Positions 1-7,371 are shown, counted from the first letter of the stretch. The stretch is 12,817 nucleotides of DNA from Chloroflexota bacterium (GCA_020217065.1 JAIWOB010000059.1:1-12817), one strand, 5' to 3'. The notes: generated by a model from the sequence alone, not told the origin. Translations and numbers: made by a program.

Positions 1-202
1 CTTCGACCTTGTAATTCTTGGAGATGTAGTCGCGAATCGCGGCGACATCCGCTTCGCTGAGGTCTTTGACGCGGGTGTCGGGATTGACTCGGGTCTGAGC
101 CAAAATTTGCCGCGCGCGCGTCGGACCAATACCATACAGGTAGGTCAATCCAACTTCAACCCGCTTATTGCGGGGGAGGTCAACGCCTTCAATTCTCGCC
201 AT
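1..202 (-). CDS. rpsM: 30S ribosomal protein S13, N-terminal part (partial)
   Basis: The first 67 codons of S13, which bridges the 30S head to the 50S subunit (L5) and contacts the P-site tRNA. The translation starts [20 protein letters not shown], then [16 protein letters not shown] (the helix-hairpin-helix part), and continues [14 protein letters not shown] before the window edge. The start is ATG at 202 with a weak GGTG 4 nt upstream, 11 nt after rpmJ. The tRNA-contacting C-terminal tail is outside the window. rpsK, rpsD, rpoA and rplQ would be expected next, but are not seen. Confidence 0.97.
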   Translation of the reverse strand, partial: MARIEGVDLPRNKRVEVGLTYLYGIGPTRARQILAQTRVNPDTRVKDLSEADVAAIRDYISKNYKVE

Positions 203-213
203 GGTTCACCACA

Positions 214-327
214 CTAGCCCTGTCTCTGCTTATGTTTTGGATTTTCGCAAATGATATACACGATTCCCTTGCGCCGCACAATGCGACACTTGGAACAACG
301 CTTGCGAATGGAGGGCGAAACTTTCAT
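214..327 (-). CDS. rpmJ: 50S ribosomal protein L36, zinc form
   Basis: L36 is the smallest 50S protein and binds 23S rRNA near domains II and V. The gene is only 37 codons, so length-based ORF lists miss it. It reads [20 protein letters not shown], then [17 protein letters not shown]. Cys11, Cys14, Cys27 and His32 are the zinc ligands of the C-plus form, and all are present. AAGGAG lies 7 nt before ATG. The TAG stop is 11 nt before rpsM. The gene opens what looks like a new transcription unit with its own promoter. Confidence 0.98.
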   Translation of the reverse strand: MKVSPSIRKRCSKCRIVRRKGIVYIICENPKHKQRQG

Positions 328-346
328 GATTCAACTCCTTGCTTGG

Positions 347-363
347 GGCTGTTAATCACAGCC
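347..363 (-). other. Hairpin at the start of the rpmJ leader
   Basis: GGCTGT, loop of 5 nt, ACAGCC: a perfect 6-bp stem beginning about 3 nt after the predicted transcription start. It may stabilise the 5' end or serve as a binding site. There is no T-run after it, so it is not an intrinsic terminator. Confidence 0.5.
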
Positions 364-372
364 AAAACTCTG

Positions 373-401
373 ATTATATACGTTGTTTTCATATTCGTCC
401 A
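373..401 (-). promoter_or_regulatory. Sigma-70-type promoter for rpmJ-rpsM
   Basis: On the minus strand TGGACG (396-401, 4 of 6 with TTGACA), a 17-nt spacer, then TATAAT (373-378, 6 of 6). The spacing is ideal. It would start transcription near 366 and read rpmJ, rpsM and the rest of the alpha cluster apart from the long upstream message. The region is AT-richer than its surroundings. There is no extended -10 TG and no clear UP element. Confidence 0.7.
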
Positions 402-423
402 GATTTTGCGGTCATTGGTCGGT

Positions 424-1194
424 TCACAAGACAGTCAGGATGAGGGGGTCTCCTTCGGTGACGGCAATGGTATGCTCAAAATGCGCCGTCAATGAACCGT
501 CCGCAGAAACCACTGTCCACTTATCCGGCAAGACGCGGGTTTCGTGCGTCCCCGCCAGAACCATGGGTTCGAGAGCGATGGTCATGCCCGGGCGGAGGAG
601 CGTCCCTGTCCCGGCTATGCCGACGTTCGGCACTTGGGGACCTTCGTGCATCTTGCGCCCAACTCCATGTCCCGTATACTCGCGGGTGACATGGAAGCCG
701 CGGCTCTCGACAAAACTCTGGATTGCCGCCGAAATGTCGCCTGTGCGATTGCCTTTACGCATCTTTTCGACGCCGGCATACAAGGCTCCTTCGGTGACTT
801 CAAGCAGCCTCGCCGCTTGCGGGGAAATTCGCCCAACGCCAGCCGTAAACGCCGAGTCGGCGACAAACCCTTCGTAGATTGTGCCGCAATCCACCGACAC
901 AATATCCCCCTCCTTCAACTTGCGTTTCGGATGGGGAATTCCATGCACCATTTCGTCATTAATACAGACGGTGATGGAGGCGGGAAAAGGCGGATTGCCG
1001 TATCCCTTGAAGGGCGAGGTACATCCGTGTGACTTCAATACTTCCTCAGCAGCCGCGTTGAGTTCGATTGTCGTCACGCCAGGTTGTAAACGTTCCTTGA
1101 CCGCCGCCAAAACAGCCGCATTGATGCGTCCTGCCTCGCGCATGATTTTGATTTGGGCAGGGGTTTTAAGATTAATCTGGCGGTCCCAAGTCAT
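424..1194 (-). CDS. map: Type I methionine aminopeptidase
   Basis: This enzyme removes the initiator methionine from nascent proteins at the ribosome exit. The 256-residue product has the pita-bread fold with all five metal ligands: Asp102 (VDCGT), Asp113 (VADSAF), His176 (GHGVG), Glu209 (ALEPM) and Glu240 (FEHT). His84 in VHGIP is also conserved. There is no N-terminal zinc-finger or SH3-binding extension, so it is the short bacterial type Ia form. The ATG at 1194 gives the expected N-terminus; its ribosome binding site is weak (CAGG at 9 nt), and adk ends 19 nt upstream. It would act on the ribosomes encoded around it. No infA follows; the next gene is rpmJ. Confidence 0.97.
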   Translation of the reverse strand: MTWDRQINLKTPAQIKIMREAGRINAAVLAAVKERLQPGVTTIELNAAAEEVLKSHGCTSPFKGYGNPPFPASITVCINDEMVHGIPHPKRKLKEGDIVSVDCGTIYEGFVADSAFTAGVGRISPQAARLLEVTEGALYAGVEKMRKGNRTGDISAAIQSFVESRGFHVTREYTGHGVGRKMHEGPQVPNVGIAGTGTLLRPGMTIALEPMVLAGTHETRVLPDKWTVVSADGSLTAHFEHTIAVTEGDPLILTVL

Positions 1195-1213
1195 CAGTAA
1201 AAGCCTGTCTTCA

Positions 1214-1891
1214 TTAAGAAGGCGAAAGCGGCCTTTTGTCCAGTTTTTTTAACGAGGCAAGCAGGTCGGCAGTCACCTGCTCCATGGTCTGCGCGCCGTT
1301 AATTTCGACCAGCCTGCCCAATTCGCGGTAATAACCCACAAGGGGGAGGGTCTGTTCAAAGTAAACGCGGATGCGGTTGGCGACGGTCTCTTTTTTATCG
1401 TCGTCGCGCTGGTAGAGTTCAGAGCCGTCCACGTCGCAGACGCCCGCCTGTTTGGGCGGGTTGAACTTTTCGTGATACACATGGCCCTGGGCGCGGCAGG
1501 ACCAGCGTCCGCTGGTGCGTTCGACCAGCACTTCTTCGCTGGCGGTAATGTAGGGGACGACGTTCACCTGCCCGCCGAATTCGGCAAGCATGGCGTCAAG
1601 CGCATCCGCCTGTTTGGGAGTGCGGGGAAATCCGTCGAGGATAACTCCCGCCTGGCAGTCGGGTCTTGAAATGCGCTCTCGAATCATGGCGATGGTCACG
1701 TCGTCTGGAACCAATTCTCCTTTATCCATGTAGGATTTAGCGAGTTTTCCCAGTTCGGTCTGATTTTTGATATTCTCGCGAAACAAGTCGCCCGAAGAAA
1801 CGTGGGCAAGTTGCAGCGTCTGCGCCAGCAGGACGGCTTGCGTGCCTTTTCCCACGCCTGGAGGTCCCAGCAAAACGATATAGGTCGCCAT
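1214..1891 (-). CDS. adk: Adenylate kinase, long LID form
   Basis: Adenylate kinase interconverts ATP plus AMP and two ADP in the cytoplasm. The 225-residue product has the P-loop GPPGVGKGT (9-17), the AMP-binding SSGDLFRE (32-39) and LDGFPRTPKQ (85-94) with Arg90. The LID domain spans about 126-165, followed by NRIRVYFEQT. The LID keeps the spacing of the zinc form, but the four ligand positions read Cys132, Gln135, Cys152 and Asp155. Zinc forms have four Cys, or three Cys and Asp, so one cysteine is missing. KFNPPK and the YQRDDD sequence of long-form kinases are present. AAGGAG is 8 nt before ATG. It sits between secY and map, as in Bacillus-type clusters. Confidence 0.97.
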   Translation of the reverse strand: MATYIVLLGPPGVGKGTQAVLLAQTLQLAHVSSGDLFRENIKNQTELGKLAKSYMDKGELVPDDVTIAMIRERISRPDCQAGVILDGFPRTPKQADALDAMLAEFGGQVNVVPYITASEEVLVERTSGRWSCRAQGHVYHEKFNPPKQAGVCDVDGSELYQRDDDKKETVANRIRVYFEQTLPLVGYYRELGRLVEINGAQTMEQVTADLLASLKKLDKRPLSPS

Positions 1892-1914
1892 GAACTACGC
1901 TCCTTAATTTTCAA

Positions 1915-3294
1915 TCAGCGGACGAGAAGCGAATCCTGGTAGCCGTGCAATTTCAGCTCGGCGTCAATATTCATGAAGGTGTCGCGCACAACGCCGACCA
2001 CAATCAGCAAGCCGGAGGAAGAAACGAGGAAAATGCCGGTTTGCGAAGCGGCGCTCAAATTGAACGCTCTCAAAATCAATCCAAGCAGGAAGGGCATGAT
2101 TGCCACAAAGCCCAGGAAAAGGGCGCCTGGAAGGGTGATGCGGCGCTGAACGGCGCTGAGATATTTTTGGGTCGCCGCTCCCGCATGGACGCCCGGCACG
2201 GTGGCGCCGACCTTCTTCAAGTTTTCGCCGTAATTCTGCTGGTCAAACAGCACAGAAGTATAGAAGAAGGTGAAAATCACCACCATAAAGAAGTAAAGGG
2301 TCCAATAGCCCCAGTTGTTTGTGCCTGTGCCGCCGAAGAAGTTTTGCACTTCGTTGAAAAATCGCGCGACGGCGGCGTTGTCATTGTTCGTAAAGTAGCT
2401 GGCGAGGATGGCGGGAAATTGCAAAATGGCGCTGGCGAAAATCAGGGGTATCATGCCGGAGAGGTTGACCATCAGCGGCAGGGTGCCTTTGACCGGCATG
2501 GACATACGGTTGCCCATGCGGCGTCCCGGATACATGACGGGCACGTTGCGGCGTCCTTGCTGCACAAAAACAATGGCGAAGACCGTCAGCACGATGACGA
2601 TAACGGTGAAGATAAGCATGAACCAGCGGGTTTGTTCATCCGCAAGGAGGCGGGCAAGGTTGACCGGCATTTGAGCCACAATCCCGGAAAAGATGACCAG
2701 GGAAAGCCCTTGCCCACGGATGCCGTATTCGGAAATCAACTCGCCCAGCCAGATGGCGAACATGGTGCCAGCCGTCATGGCAAGCAGCACGGTCAGGGAG
2801 GGAAGCCAGGTCTCCGCCTTGAAACCAAAGGGCAGGATAAACTGTCCCAGCGCCTGCATGGAAAGGGAATTGAAGATGTTGATTTGCCCGATTGCGGAAA
2901 GGGCAGCCATCGGCACGGCGAGGTAATAGGTCCATCTCTCTTGCCAACGGCGTCCTTCGCGGGGGTCTTCCTGCATTTTGCGCTGAAGGGCGGGAATGAT
3001 GGGTATCAGCAATTGCAAGATGATTTGGGCTGTAATGTAGGGATAGACGCCCATGGAAAGCAAAGAAAAGCGGGAGACCGTTCCGCCGGAAAGCAGGTCG
3101 AGAAAGCCGAGGAAGTTTCCGCCGCCGCCTGCCGCCGATTCGCGGAACGCCGCCAGTATCTCAAAGTTGACGCCCGGCGCCGGCACATTTGCCGCAAGGC
3201 GATAAATGGACAAGATGATAAAGGTGATAATCAACTTGCGCCGAATATCTTCGGATTTCCAAAGGTAACGCCATCCTGAAAAGGTGGTTTTCAT
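1915..3294 (-). CDS. secY: Protein translocase subunit SecY
   Basis: SecY is the membrane channel of the Sec translocon, working with SecE, SecG and SecA. The 459-residue product has the expected ten membrane segments. The first lies near residues 20-37 and is followed by the plug region (about 61-79, LGFLDLLSGGTVSRFSLLS). MGVYPYITAQIILQLL lies in segment 2, and the typical WLGELISEYGIRGQGLSLVIF falls at 182-202. The segment-6/7 loop has FVQQGRRNVPVMYPGRRMG, and the C5 loop has GENLKKVGATVPGVHAG (356-372). His370 stands where E. coli SecY has Arg357, and the next residue is Ala rather than Pro. GAGG lies 8 nt before ATG. adk follows after 23 nt. Confidence 0.98.
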   Translation of the reverse strand: MKTTFSGWRYLWKSEDIRRKLIITFIILSIYRLAANVPAPGVNFEILAAFRESAAGGGGNFLGFLDLLSGGTVSRFSLLSMGVYPYITAQIILQLLIPIIPALQRKMQEDPREGRRWQERWTYYLAVPMAALSAIGQINIFNSLSMQALGQFILPFGFKAETWLPSLTVLLAMTAGTMFAIWLGELISEYGIRGQGLSLVIFSGIVAQMPVNLARLLADEQTRWFMLIFTVIVIVLTVFAIVFVQQGRRNVPVMYPGRRMGNRMSMPVKGTLPLMVNLSGMIPLIFASAILQFPAILASYFTNNDNAAVARFFNEVQNFFGGTGTNNWGYWTLYFFMVVIFTFFYTSVLFDQQNYGENLKKVGATVPGVHAGAATQKYLSAVQRRITLPGALFLGFVAIMPFLLGLILRAFNLSAASQTGIFLVSSSGLLIVVGVVRDTFMNIDAELKLHGYQDSLLVR

Positions 3295-3314
3295 GCAAAT
3301 ATCCTCTCGTGAGG

Positions 3315-3770
3315 TTAAGCGAGCAATTCGACCGAGCCGCCAGCCTTCTCAATTTTGGCTTTTGCGCCGGCGCTGACGCGATGCGCGCGCACTTTGAGGG
3401 CGACGGTCATCTCGCCGCGCCCCAAGACGACGACTGGATTGCGCGGGTCGCGGAGCAGGCGGGCTTTTTCGAGGGCTTCGGGGTTGACTTCCGCTCCGGC
3501 TTGAAACGCCTGCGAAAGCTGGTCGAGGTTCACTTCGTTATAGACGACCTGGTTTGGCGGGGTGAAACCTTCGCCGCGCATGAAGGGCAGGCGGCGGAAG
3601 AAAGGCAGATTGCCGCCCTGACGATAGGCGTGACCGCCTTCGCCGGAGCGTGAGCCTTGCCCTTTGGTGCCGCGCCCGGCAGTCTTGCCCTGCCCCGCCG
3701 AAATGCCGCGTCCTACGCGCTTGCGATTCTTCTTGGACCCGGCGTTGGGTACGAGTTCATGGAGTTTCAT
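3315..3770 (-). CDS. rplO: 50S ribosomal protein L15
   Basis: L15 is a late 50S assembly protein with a long glycine-rich basic arm threaded into 23S rRNA. The 151-residue product starts MKLHELVPNAGSKKNRKRVGRG. The arm runs to about residue 62 (SAGQGKTAGRGTKGQGSRSG, then GGNLPFFRRLPFMRG). The globular part has QVVYNEVNLDQLSQAF, and the C-terminal signature reads KVRAHRVSAGAKAKIEKAGG. Typical of the family. secY follows after 20 nt, the standard spc order. Confidence 0.98.
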   Translation of the reverse strand: MKLHELVPNAGSKKNRKRVGRGISAGQGKTAGRGTKGQGSRSGEGGHAYRQGGNLPFFRRLPFMRGEGFTPPNQVVYNEVNLDQLSQAFQAGAEVNPEALEKARLLRDPRNPVVVLGRGEMTVALKVRAHRVSAGAKAKIEKAGGSVELLA

Positions 3771-3778
3771 AATTCAAC

Positions 3779-3976
3779 CTACTCTTCAATCTTGAGGAGA
3801 TGGATAACCTTGTTCAACATGCCGCGCAGGGCGGGGGTATCCTGATGCTCCACAGTTTGGCGCAAGCGGCGCAAACCAAGCGCCTTGACCGTGGCTTTCT
3901 GGTCTTTCGAGAACCCAATCGCGCTTTTGACCCAGGTAATGCGGAGGGTCTTCGCGGAATTTTCCTTTTTAGGCAT
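3779..3976 (-). CDS. rpmD: 50S ribosomal protein L30
   Basis: L30 is a small 50S protein absent in several bacterial lineages. The 65-residue product contains [28 protein letters not shown], the family's whole conserved strand-helix core (I-G ... Q..T..LGL), then [25 protein letters not shown]. It starts inside the rpsE end, overlapping it by 8 nt, with GGAGG 7 nt before ATG. rplO follows after 8 nt. This overlap makes coupled translation of S5 and L30 likely. Confidence 0.96.
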   Translation of the reverse strand: MPKKENSAKTLRITWVKSAIGFSKDQKATVKALGLRRLRQTVEHQDTPALRGMLNKVIHLLKIEE

Positions 3977-4517
3977 ATTGTTTCCTCCGTTCCCAGAACG
4001 GCGTCAATTCTTCGGCGCGTTTTCCGCGTCGGGCAGATTCCACCGCCGGAGAACGCAAAGCGTCGAGGGCGGCAAAGGTCGCCATCACCACGTTCAGCAC
4101 GTTGGCGCTGCCCATGGATTTGGTGAGGATGTCGCGCACGCCAGCCACTTCCAGCACGGCGCGCACGCCGCCTGCGGCGATAACGCCCGTCCCCGCCGAA
4201 GCGGGCTTGAGAAAGACCTTCGCGCCCGCCACTTTGCCGAGCGATTCATGCGGAATCGTCGTGCCAAAAAGACTGACTTCGCGCAAATTCTTGCGGGCGC
4301 GTTCCGACGCTTTTCGCATGGCGTCGGGAACGGCGTTCGCCTTGCCGACGCCCATTCCAACCGTGCCTTTTTTGTCGCCGACGACAACCGTCACGCGAAA
4401 CTGAAAGCGGCGCCCGCCCTTGACGACTTTGGCGACGCGGGCGATTTCTATCACGCGCTCTTCGAAGGCGTCCTGGGTTTCAAATTGCGAATTTTCTGTA
4501 AACTGCTTTTCTGCCAT
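3969..4517 (-). CDS. rpsE: 30S ribosomal protein S5
   Basis: S5 helps form the mRNA entry tunnel and governs decoding accuracy. The 182-residue product has an acidic N-terminal leader, then the double-stranded-RNA-binding fold [29 protein letters not shown] (about 20-48), with the loop where spectinomycin-resistance changes arise (KVVKGGRR) intact. [18 protein letters not shown] and the C-terminal [22 protein letters not shown] are typical. GGAG lies 5 nt before ATG. The last 8 nt overlap rpmD in another frame, and the final codons for ERRK contain the rpmD Shine-Dalgarno. Confidence 0.98.
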   Translation of the reverse strand: MAEKQFTENSQFETQDAFEERVIEIARVAKVVKGGRRFQFRVTVVVGDKKGTVGMGVGKANAVPDAMRKASERARKNLREVSLFGTTIPHESLGKVAGAKVFLKPASAGTGVIAAGGVRAVLEVAGVRDILTKSMGSANVLNVVMATFAALDALRSPAVESARRGKRAEELTPFWERRKQYA

Positions 4518-4534
4518 ATCTTCTCCAGTGACAA

Positions 4535-4900
4535 CTAGAACTGCAAGCCGCCTTCGCGCGCGCCGTCAGCCAGAGCCTTGACGCGCCCGGTGTATCGAAA
4601 CCCGCCGCGGTCAAAGACCACAGCCTTAATGCCTTTCGACAGGGCGCGCTCCGCCAGGGCTTTTCCAACCAGCCTGGCTTGCTCGGTTTTCTTCATTCCC
4701 TTCACTTGTTCCCGCAGTTCGCGGTCCACCGTCGAGGCGGAAGTGAGGGTGTTGCCTTCATAATCGTCAATGACCTGGGCATAGATGCCCGAAATGCTCT
4801 TAAACACGCTCAGACGCGGGCGGCTGGGAGCGCCAACAACGCTCTTTCGCACGCGCGCATGACGACGCTCTCGAGCAATGGAACGACTCTTATTCGCCAT
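4535..4900 (-). CDS. rplR: 50S ribosomal protein L18
   Basis: L18 binds 5S rRNA together with L5 in the central protuberance. The 121-residue product has a basic N-terminal arm ([18 protein letters not shown]) and [20 protein letters not shown], the conserved 5S-binding sheet. It then has [42 protein letters not shown], typical of the family end. It begins 3 nt after the rplF stop and relies on a Shine-Dalgarno inside rplF. rpsE follows after 17 nt. Confidence 0.98.
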   Translation of the reverse strand: MANKSRSIARERRHARVRKSVVGAPSRPRLSVFKSISGIYAQVIDDYEGNTLTSASTVDRELREQVKGMKKTEQARLVGKALAERALSKGIKAVVFDRGGFRYTGRVKALADGAREGGLQF

Positions 4901-4903
4901 GGC

Positions 4904-5452
4904 TTACTTGGCTCCTTTCCCGGCTTTACCAGCCTTGCGGCGGACGCGCTCGCCGAGGTAGCGCAGTCCTTTTCCGTGATACGGCTCAGGCGGGCGCACT
5001 TTGCGAATATTCGCCGCAACCTGCCCGACCAGTTCCTTGTCGAACCCCATGACTTTGATTTGGCGGGTTTTTGCGTCCGCTTCAAAAGACACGCCGGCGG
5101 GGGGTTCCATCTTCACCGGATGCGAATAACCGACAAACAGGGCGAGGTTCTTCCCCTCCATTTCAGCGCGGTATCCCACGCCTTCGACTTGAAGAACGAC
5201 TTCAAAGCCCTTGCTGACGCCGTGAATCATATTGGCGATGACGGCGCGGGTTGTGCCGTGCAGGGCGCGTTCGGCGGGATGGTCCGATTTGCGGGCGATG
5301 GTCAGCTGGTTGTCTTCCTTCTTGATGTCAATCAAGGGGGAAAACGCGCGCTTCATCTCGCCCTTCGGTCCCTTGACGCGGACTTCAACGCCGTCCACGT
5401 CCACTTGCACGCCGCTGGGAATATCTATGGGCAAACGACCAATGCGAGACAC
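4904..5452 (-). CDS. rplF: 50S ribosomal protein L6
   Basis: L6 lies near the factor-binding stalk base, beside the sarcin-ricin loop. The 182-residue product starts SRIGRLPIDIPSGVQVDVDG and has the two repeated alpha-beta domains: GPKGEMKRAFSP near residues 33-44 and the C-terminal RPPEPYHGKGLRY signature. The tail is basic (RRKAGKAGKGAK). The start codon is GTG, not ATG. It is well supported by AGGAGG 6 nt upstream and by the family's usual MSRIG start. The last codons, GGA GCC AAG before TAA, include GGAAAGGAGC, the ribosome binding site of rplR, which begins 3 nt after the stop. Confidence 0.98.
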   Translation of the reverse strand: MSRIGRLPIDIPSGVQVDVDGVEVRVKGPKGEMKRAFSPLIDIKKEDNQLTIARKSDHPAERALHGTTRAVIANMIHGVSKGFEVVLQVEGVGYRAEMEGKNLALFVGYSHPVKMEPPAGVSFEADAKTRQIKVMGFDKELVGQVAANIRKVRPPEPYHGKGLRYLGERVRRKAGKAGKGAK

Positions 5453-5462
5453 AATAAACCTC

Positions 5463-5876
5463 CTACCACACCTTGCAGATGATTTCGCCGCCCACGCCCA
5501 ATTGACGGGCGCGCGCGCCGGTCATCACGCCCTTGGGAGTGGAAATGATGGCAACGCCAATACCGGAAAGCACCCAGGGGATGTCCGTCTTTTTGGTGTA
5601 AATGCGGCGGCCAGGCTTGCTGACACGCTCCAACCCTGAAAGAACAGGGCGGCGCTGGCGGCGTTCGCCGACATACTTGATTTTCAGGCGCAGGACTTTT
5701 TGTCCTTCATGTTCGCCGTCCACAACTTCATAGCCTTCGAGAAATCCTTCGTCCTTGAGGATGCGGGCAATTTCGACCTTCATCTTCGAGTTGGGCATGG
5801 CCACCTGGGCATGCCCCGCCATGACGGCGTTACGGATGCGGGTCAACATATCAGCGATTGGGTCAGTAAATGACAT
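5463..5876 (-). CDS. rpsH: 30S ribosomal protein S8
   Basis: S8 binds helix 21 of 16S rRNA and in E. coli also represses the spc operon by binding its mRNA. The 137-residue product starts [22 protein letters not shown] and has [20 protein letters not shown]. The C-terminal half has [31 protein letters not shown], with the family signature, then GGEIICKVW. Fully typical. GGAGG is 6 nt before ATG. Its TAG stop is fused with the strong Shine-Dalgarno of rplF (TAGGAGG). No S8-binding-site mimic was recognised by eye around rplE, where E. coli has one. Confidence 0.98.
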   Translation of the reverse strand: MSFTDPIADMLTRIRNAVMAGHAQVAMPNSKMKVEIARILKDEGFLEGYEVVDGEHEGQKVLRLKIKYVGERRQRRPVLSGLERVSKPGRRIYTKKTDIPWVLSGIGVAIISTPKGVMTGARARQLGVGGEIICKVW

Positions 5877-5894
5877 GGTCTTCCTCCACCTGGG

Positions 5895-6077
5895 CTACCA
5901 GGACGCCTTCACAACGCCGGGGATTTTGCCCGTCAGCGCCAGTTCTCGAAAGCAAATGCGGCACAAGCCGAAACGGCGCATATAGCCGCGCGGACGTCCG
6001 CAACGCTGGCAGCGATTGCGCACCTGCACGGTGTATTTGCGGCGCAATTCACGATATTGCATACATTTCTTTGCCAT
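5895..6077 (-). CDS. rpsN: 30S ribosomal protein S14, type Z (zinc)
   Basis: S14 joins late in the 30S head near S3 and S10. The 60-residue product [14 protein letters not shown] ends [17 protein letters not shown], the short zinc type. Cys23, Cys26, Cys39 and Cys42 form CxxC-x12-CxxC. It differs from the roughly 100-residue C-minus form of enterobacteria. The frame is open further upstream to an ATG at 6116, but that would run into rplE and add 13 residues not seen in the family. The ATG at 6077 matches the usual MAKK start, with GAAGG 12 nt upstream inside the rplE end. rpsH follows after 18 nt. Confidence 0.97.
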   Translation of the reverse strand: MAKKCMQYRELRRKYTVQVRNRCQRCGRPRGYMRRFGLCRICFRELALTGKIPGVVKASW

Positions 6078-6081
6078 AAGA

Positions 6082-6633
6082 TTAGGCTTCCTTCCTGCTG
6101 CTGAACGGCATTCCAAGCGCCTTTAGTAAGGCGCGGGCATGTTCGTCGGTCTTGGCGGAAGTGACGATGGTCACTTCCATGCCGCGTAATTTGTCAATTT
6201 TGTCGTATTCGATTTCCGGAAAAACCAACTGGTCTTTGAGACCCAGCGTGTAGTTTCCGCGTCCGTCGAAAGCGTTGGCGGATACGCCGCGAAAGTCGCG
6301 CACGCGCGGCAAGGCAATGTTCACCAGGCGGTCATAAAAAGCCCACATGCGCGGTCCGCGCAGGGTGACCTTCGCGCCAATGATGCGCCCTTCGCGCAAT
6401 TTGAAGTTCGCGATGCTCTTGCGCGCCTTCGTCTGGACGGGTTTCTGCCCGGTAATTTGCATCAAGTCCGCCACGGCGGATTCCAGCGCTTTGGGATTAT
6501 CCATCGCTTCGCCGAGACCGATGTTCAAAACGATTTTTTTAATGGCGGGCACCTGCATCACGTTTTTCAAGCCCAAAGACTTGAACAAGGCGGGCGCCAC
6601 TTCCTTTTTATAGAGTTCCTGCATTCTGTTCAT
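6082..6633 (-). CDS. rplE: 50S ribosomal protein L5
   Basis: L5 binds 5S rRNA and forms the central protuberance, with bridge contacts to S13. The 183-residue product starts [18 protein letters not shown] and contains [19 protein letters not shown] (family signature), [20 protein letters not shown] and [11 protein letters not shown]. It ends with [21 protein letters not shown] kept the ATG at 6633 because GGA lies 8 nt upstream; an ATG at 6624 would also give a plausible N-terminus but has no ribosome binding site. The gap to rplX is 21 nt, and rpsN begins 4 nt after the stop. Confidence 0.98.
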   Translation of the reverse strand: MNRMQELYKKEVAPALFKSLGLKNVMQVPAIKKIVLNIGLGEAMDNPKALESAVADLMQITGQKPVQTKARKSIANFKLREGRIIGAKVTLRGPRMWAFYDRLVNIALPRVRDFRGVSANAFDGRGNYTLGLKDQLVFPEIEYDKIDKLRGMEVTIVTSAKTDEHARALLKALGMPFSSRKEA

Positions 6634-6654
6634 AATTCACATCCGCTCCGCAGC

Positions 6655-6987
6655 CTAGTCAATCGCGGCTTCGCAATTTTTGCAAACGCGATGGGCGCCT
6701 TCGCTGTCGCGCTGCACGCCGACGCGCGTGGGCGTACCGCATTTCGGGCAGACCAGCATGACGTTTGAAATGTCAACGGGTCCTTCAAACTGGATGCGTC
6801 CTGGGTTCATGTTGCGCCCCGCCTGAGTCTGCACCTGTTTTTGATGTTTGGTGCGGATATTGACGCCTTGGACAACCACGCGCCGCTCGTCGAGATACAC
6901 GTTGATAACTTCGCCGCGTTTGCCCTTGTCTTCAAGGCGGCCGCTAATCACTTCCACTGTATCGCCTTTTCGAATCTTGACTTTCAT
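6655..6987 (-). CDS. rplX: 50S ribosomal protein L24, zinc-ribbon form
   Basis: L24 is an assembly initiator of the 50S subunit located near the exit tunnel. The 110-residue product has the N-terminal KOW motif (KIRKGDTVEVISGRLEDKGK, about residues 4-23), then VQGVNIRTKHQK. Its C-terminal part, VCPKCG (Cys80, Cys83) followed by VCKNC (Cys102, Cys105), is a four-cysteine zinc ribbon found in many bacterial L24 proteins and absent from E. coli L24. The start is 9 nt after rplN, with GGAG 6 nt before ATG and the rplN stop inside the same TAGGAG. Confidence 0.97.
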   Translation of the reverse strand: MKVKIRKGDTVEVISGRLEDKGKRGEVINVYLDERRVVVQGVNIRTKHQKQVQTQAGRNMNPGRIQFEGPVDISNVMLVCPKCGTPTRVGVQRDSEGAHRVCKNCEAAID

Positions 6988-6996
6988 TCTTCGCTC

Positions 6997-7368
6997 CTAC
7001 AGCACTTCCGGGGCAAGCGAAACGATTTTCATGTAACCCAAGTCGCGCAATTCGCGCGCCACCGGACCGAAAATACGCGTGCCTTTCGGATTCTCGCCGT
7101 CGTTGTCGAGGATGACGGCGGCGTTATCGTCAAATCGGATGTATGAGCCGTCTTCGCGCCGCCATTCCTTGTTGCAGCGCACGATGACGGCTTTCACAAT
7201 TTCGCTCTTTTTCACCGAGCCTTGCGGCGCGGCGGCTTTGACCGTGGCGACGACAACGTCGCCAATCGAACCGTAGCGGCGGGTCGAGCCGCCCAAGACG
7301 TGAATAACCAGCAGTTCGCGGGCGCCGGTGTTGTCGGCGACCTTTAGACGAGATTCCTGTTGAATCAT
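6997..7368 (-). CDS. rplN: 50S ribosomal protein L14
   Basis: L14 lies at the subunit interface, forms bridge B8 with 16S rRNA and is the docking site of the silencing factor RsfS. The 123-residue product begins [19 protein letters not shown] and carries the signature [17 protein letters not shown]. It continues with [29 protein letters not shown] and ends with [12 protein letters not shown]; typical in length and order. It starts 3 nt after the rpsQ stop with GGAG 8 nt before ATG. The TAG stop is part of TAGGAG for rplX. Confidence 0.98.
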   Translation of the reverse strand: MIQQESRLKVADNTGARELLVIHVLGGSTRRYGSIGDVVVATVKAAAPQGSVKKSEIVKAVIVRCNKEWRREDGSYIRFDDNAAVILDNDGENPKGTRIFGPVARELRDLGYMKIVSLAPEVL

Positions 7369-7371
7369 GGC

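Larger units (their letters stand above)
328..423 (-). promoter_or_regulatory. map-rpmJ spacer, promoter and leader of the alpha cluster
   Basis: The 96-nt gap occupies the place where infA is usual. It has no coding frame of IF-1 type. It holds a sigma-70-like promoter (373-401), a short hairpin (347-363) and the rpmJ Shine-Dalgarno AAGGAG (335-340, 7 nt before ATG). The predicted transcript would begin near 366, leaving a leader of about 39 nt. No terminator for map was found. Confidence 0.75.

Noticed and set aside
1945..3279. Plus-strand ORF of 444 codons opposite secY
   Set aside because: It lies wholly antisense to a clear SecY gene, has His, Gln and Gly-rich composition typical of antisense shadow frames, and shows no family motif.
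6078..6116. Longer S14 start at 6116
   Set aside because: It would overlap rplE and add 13 residues not present in type Z S14; the ATG at 6077 gives the family MAKK start.
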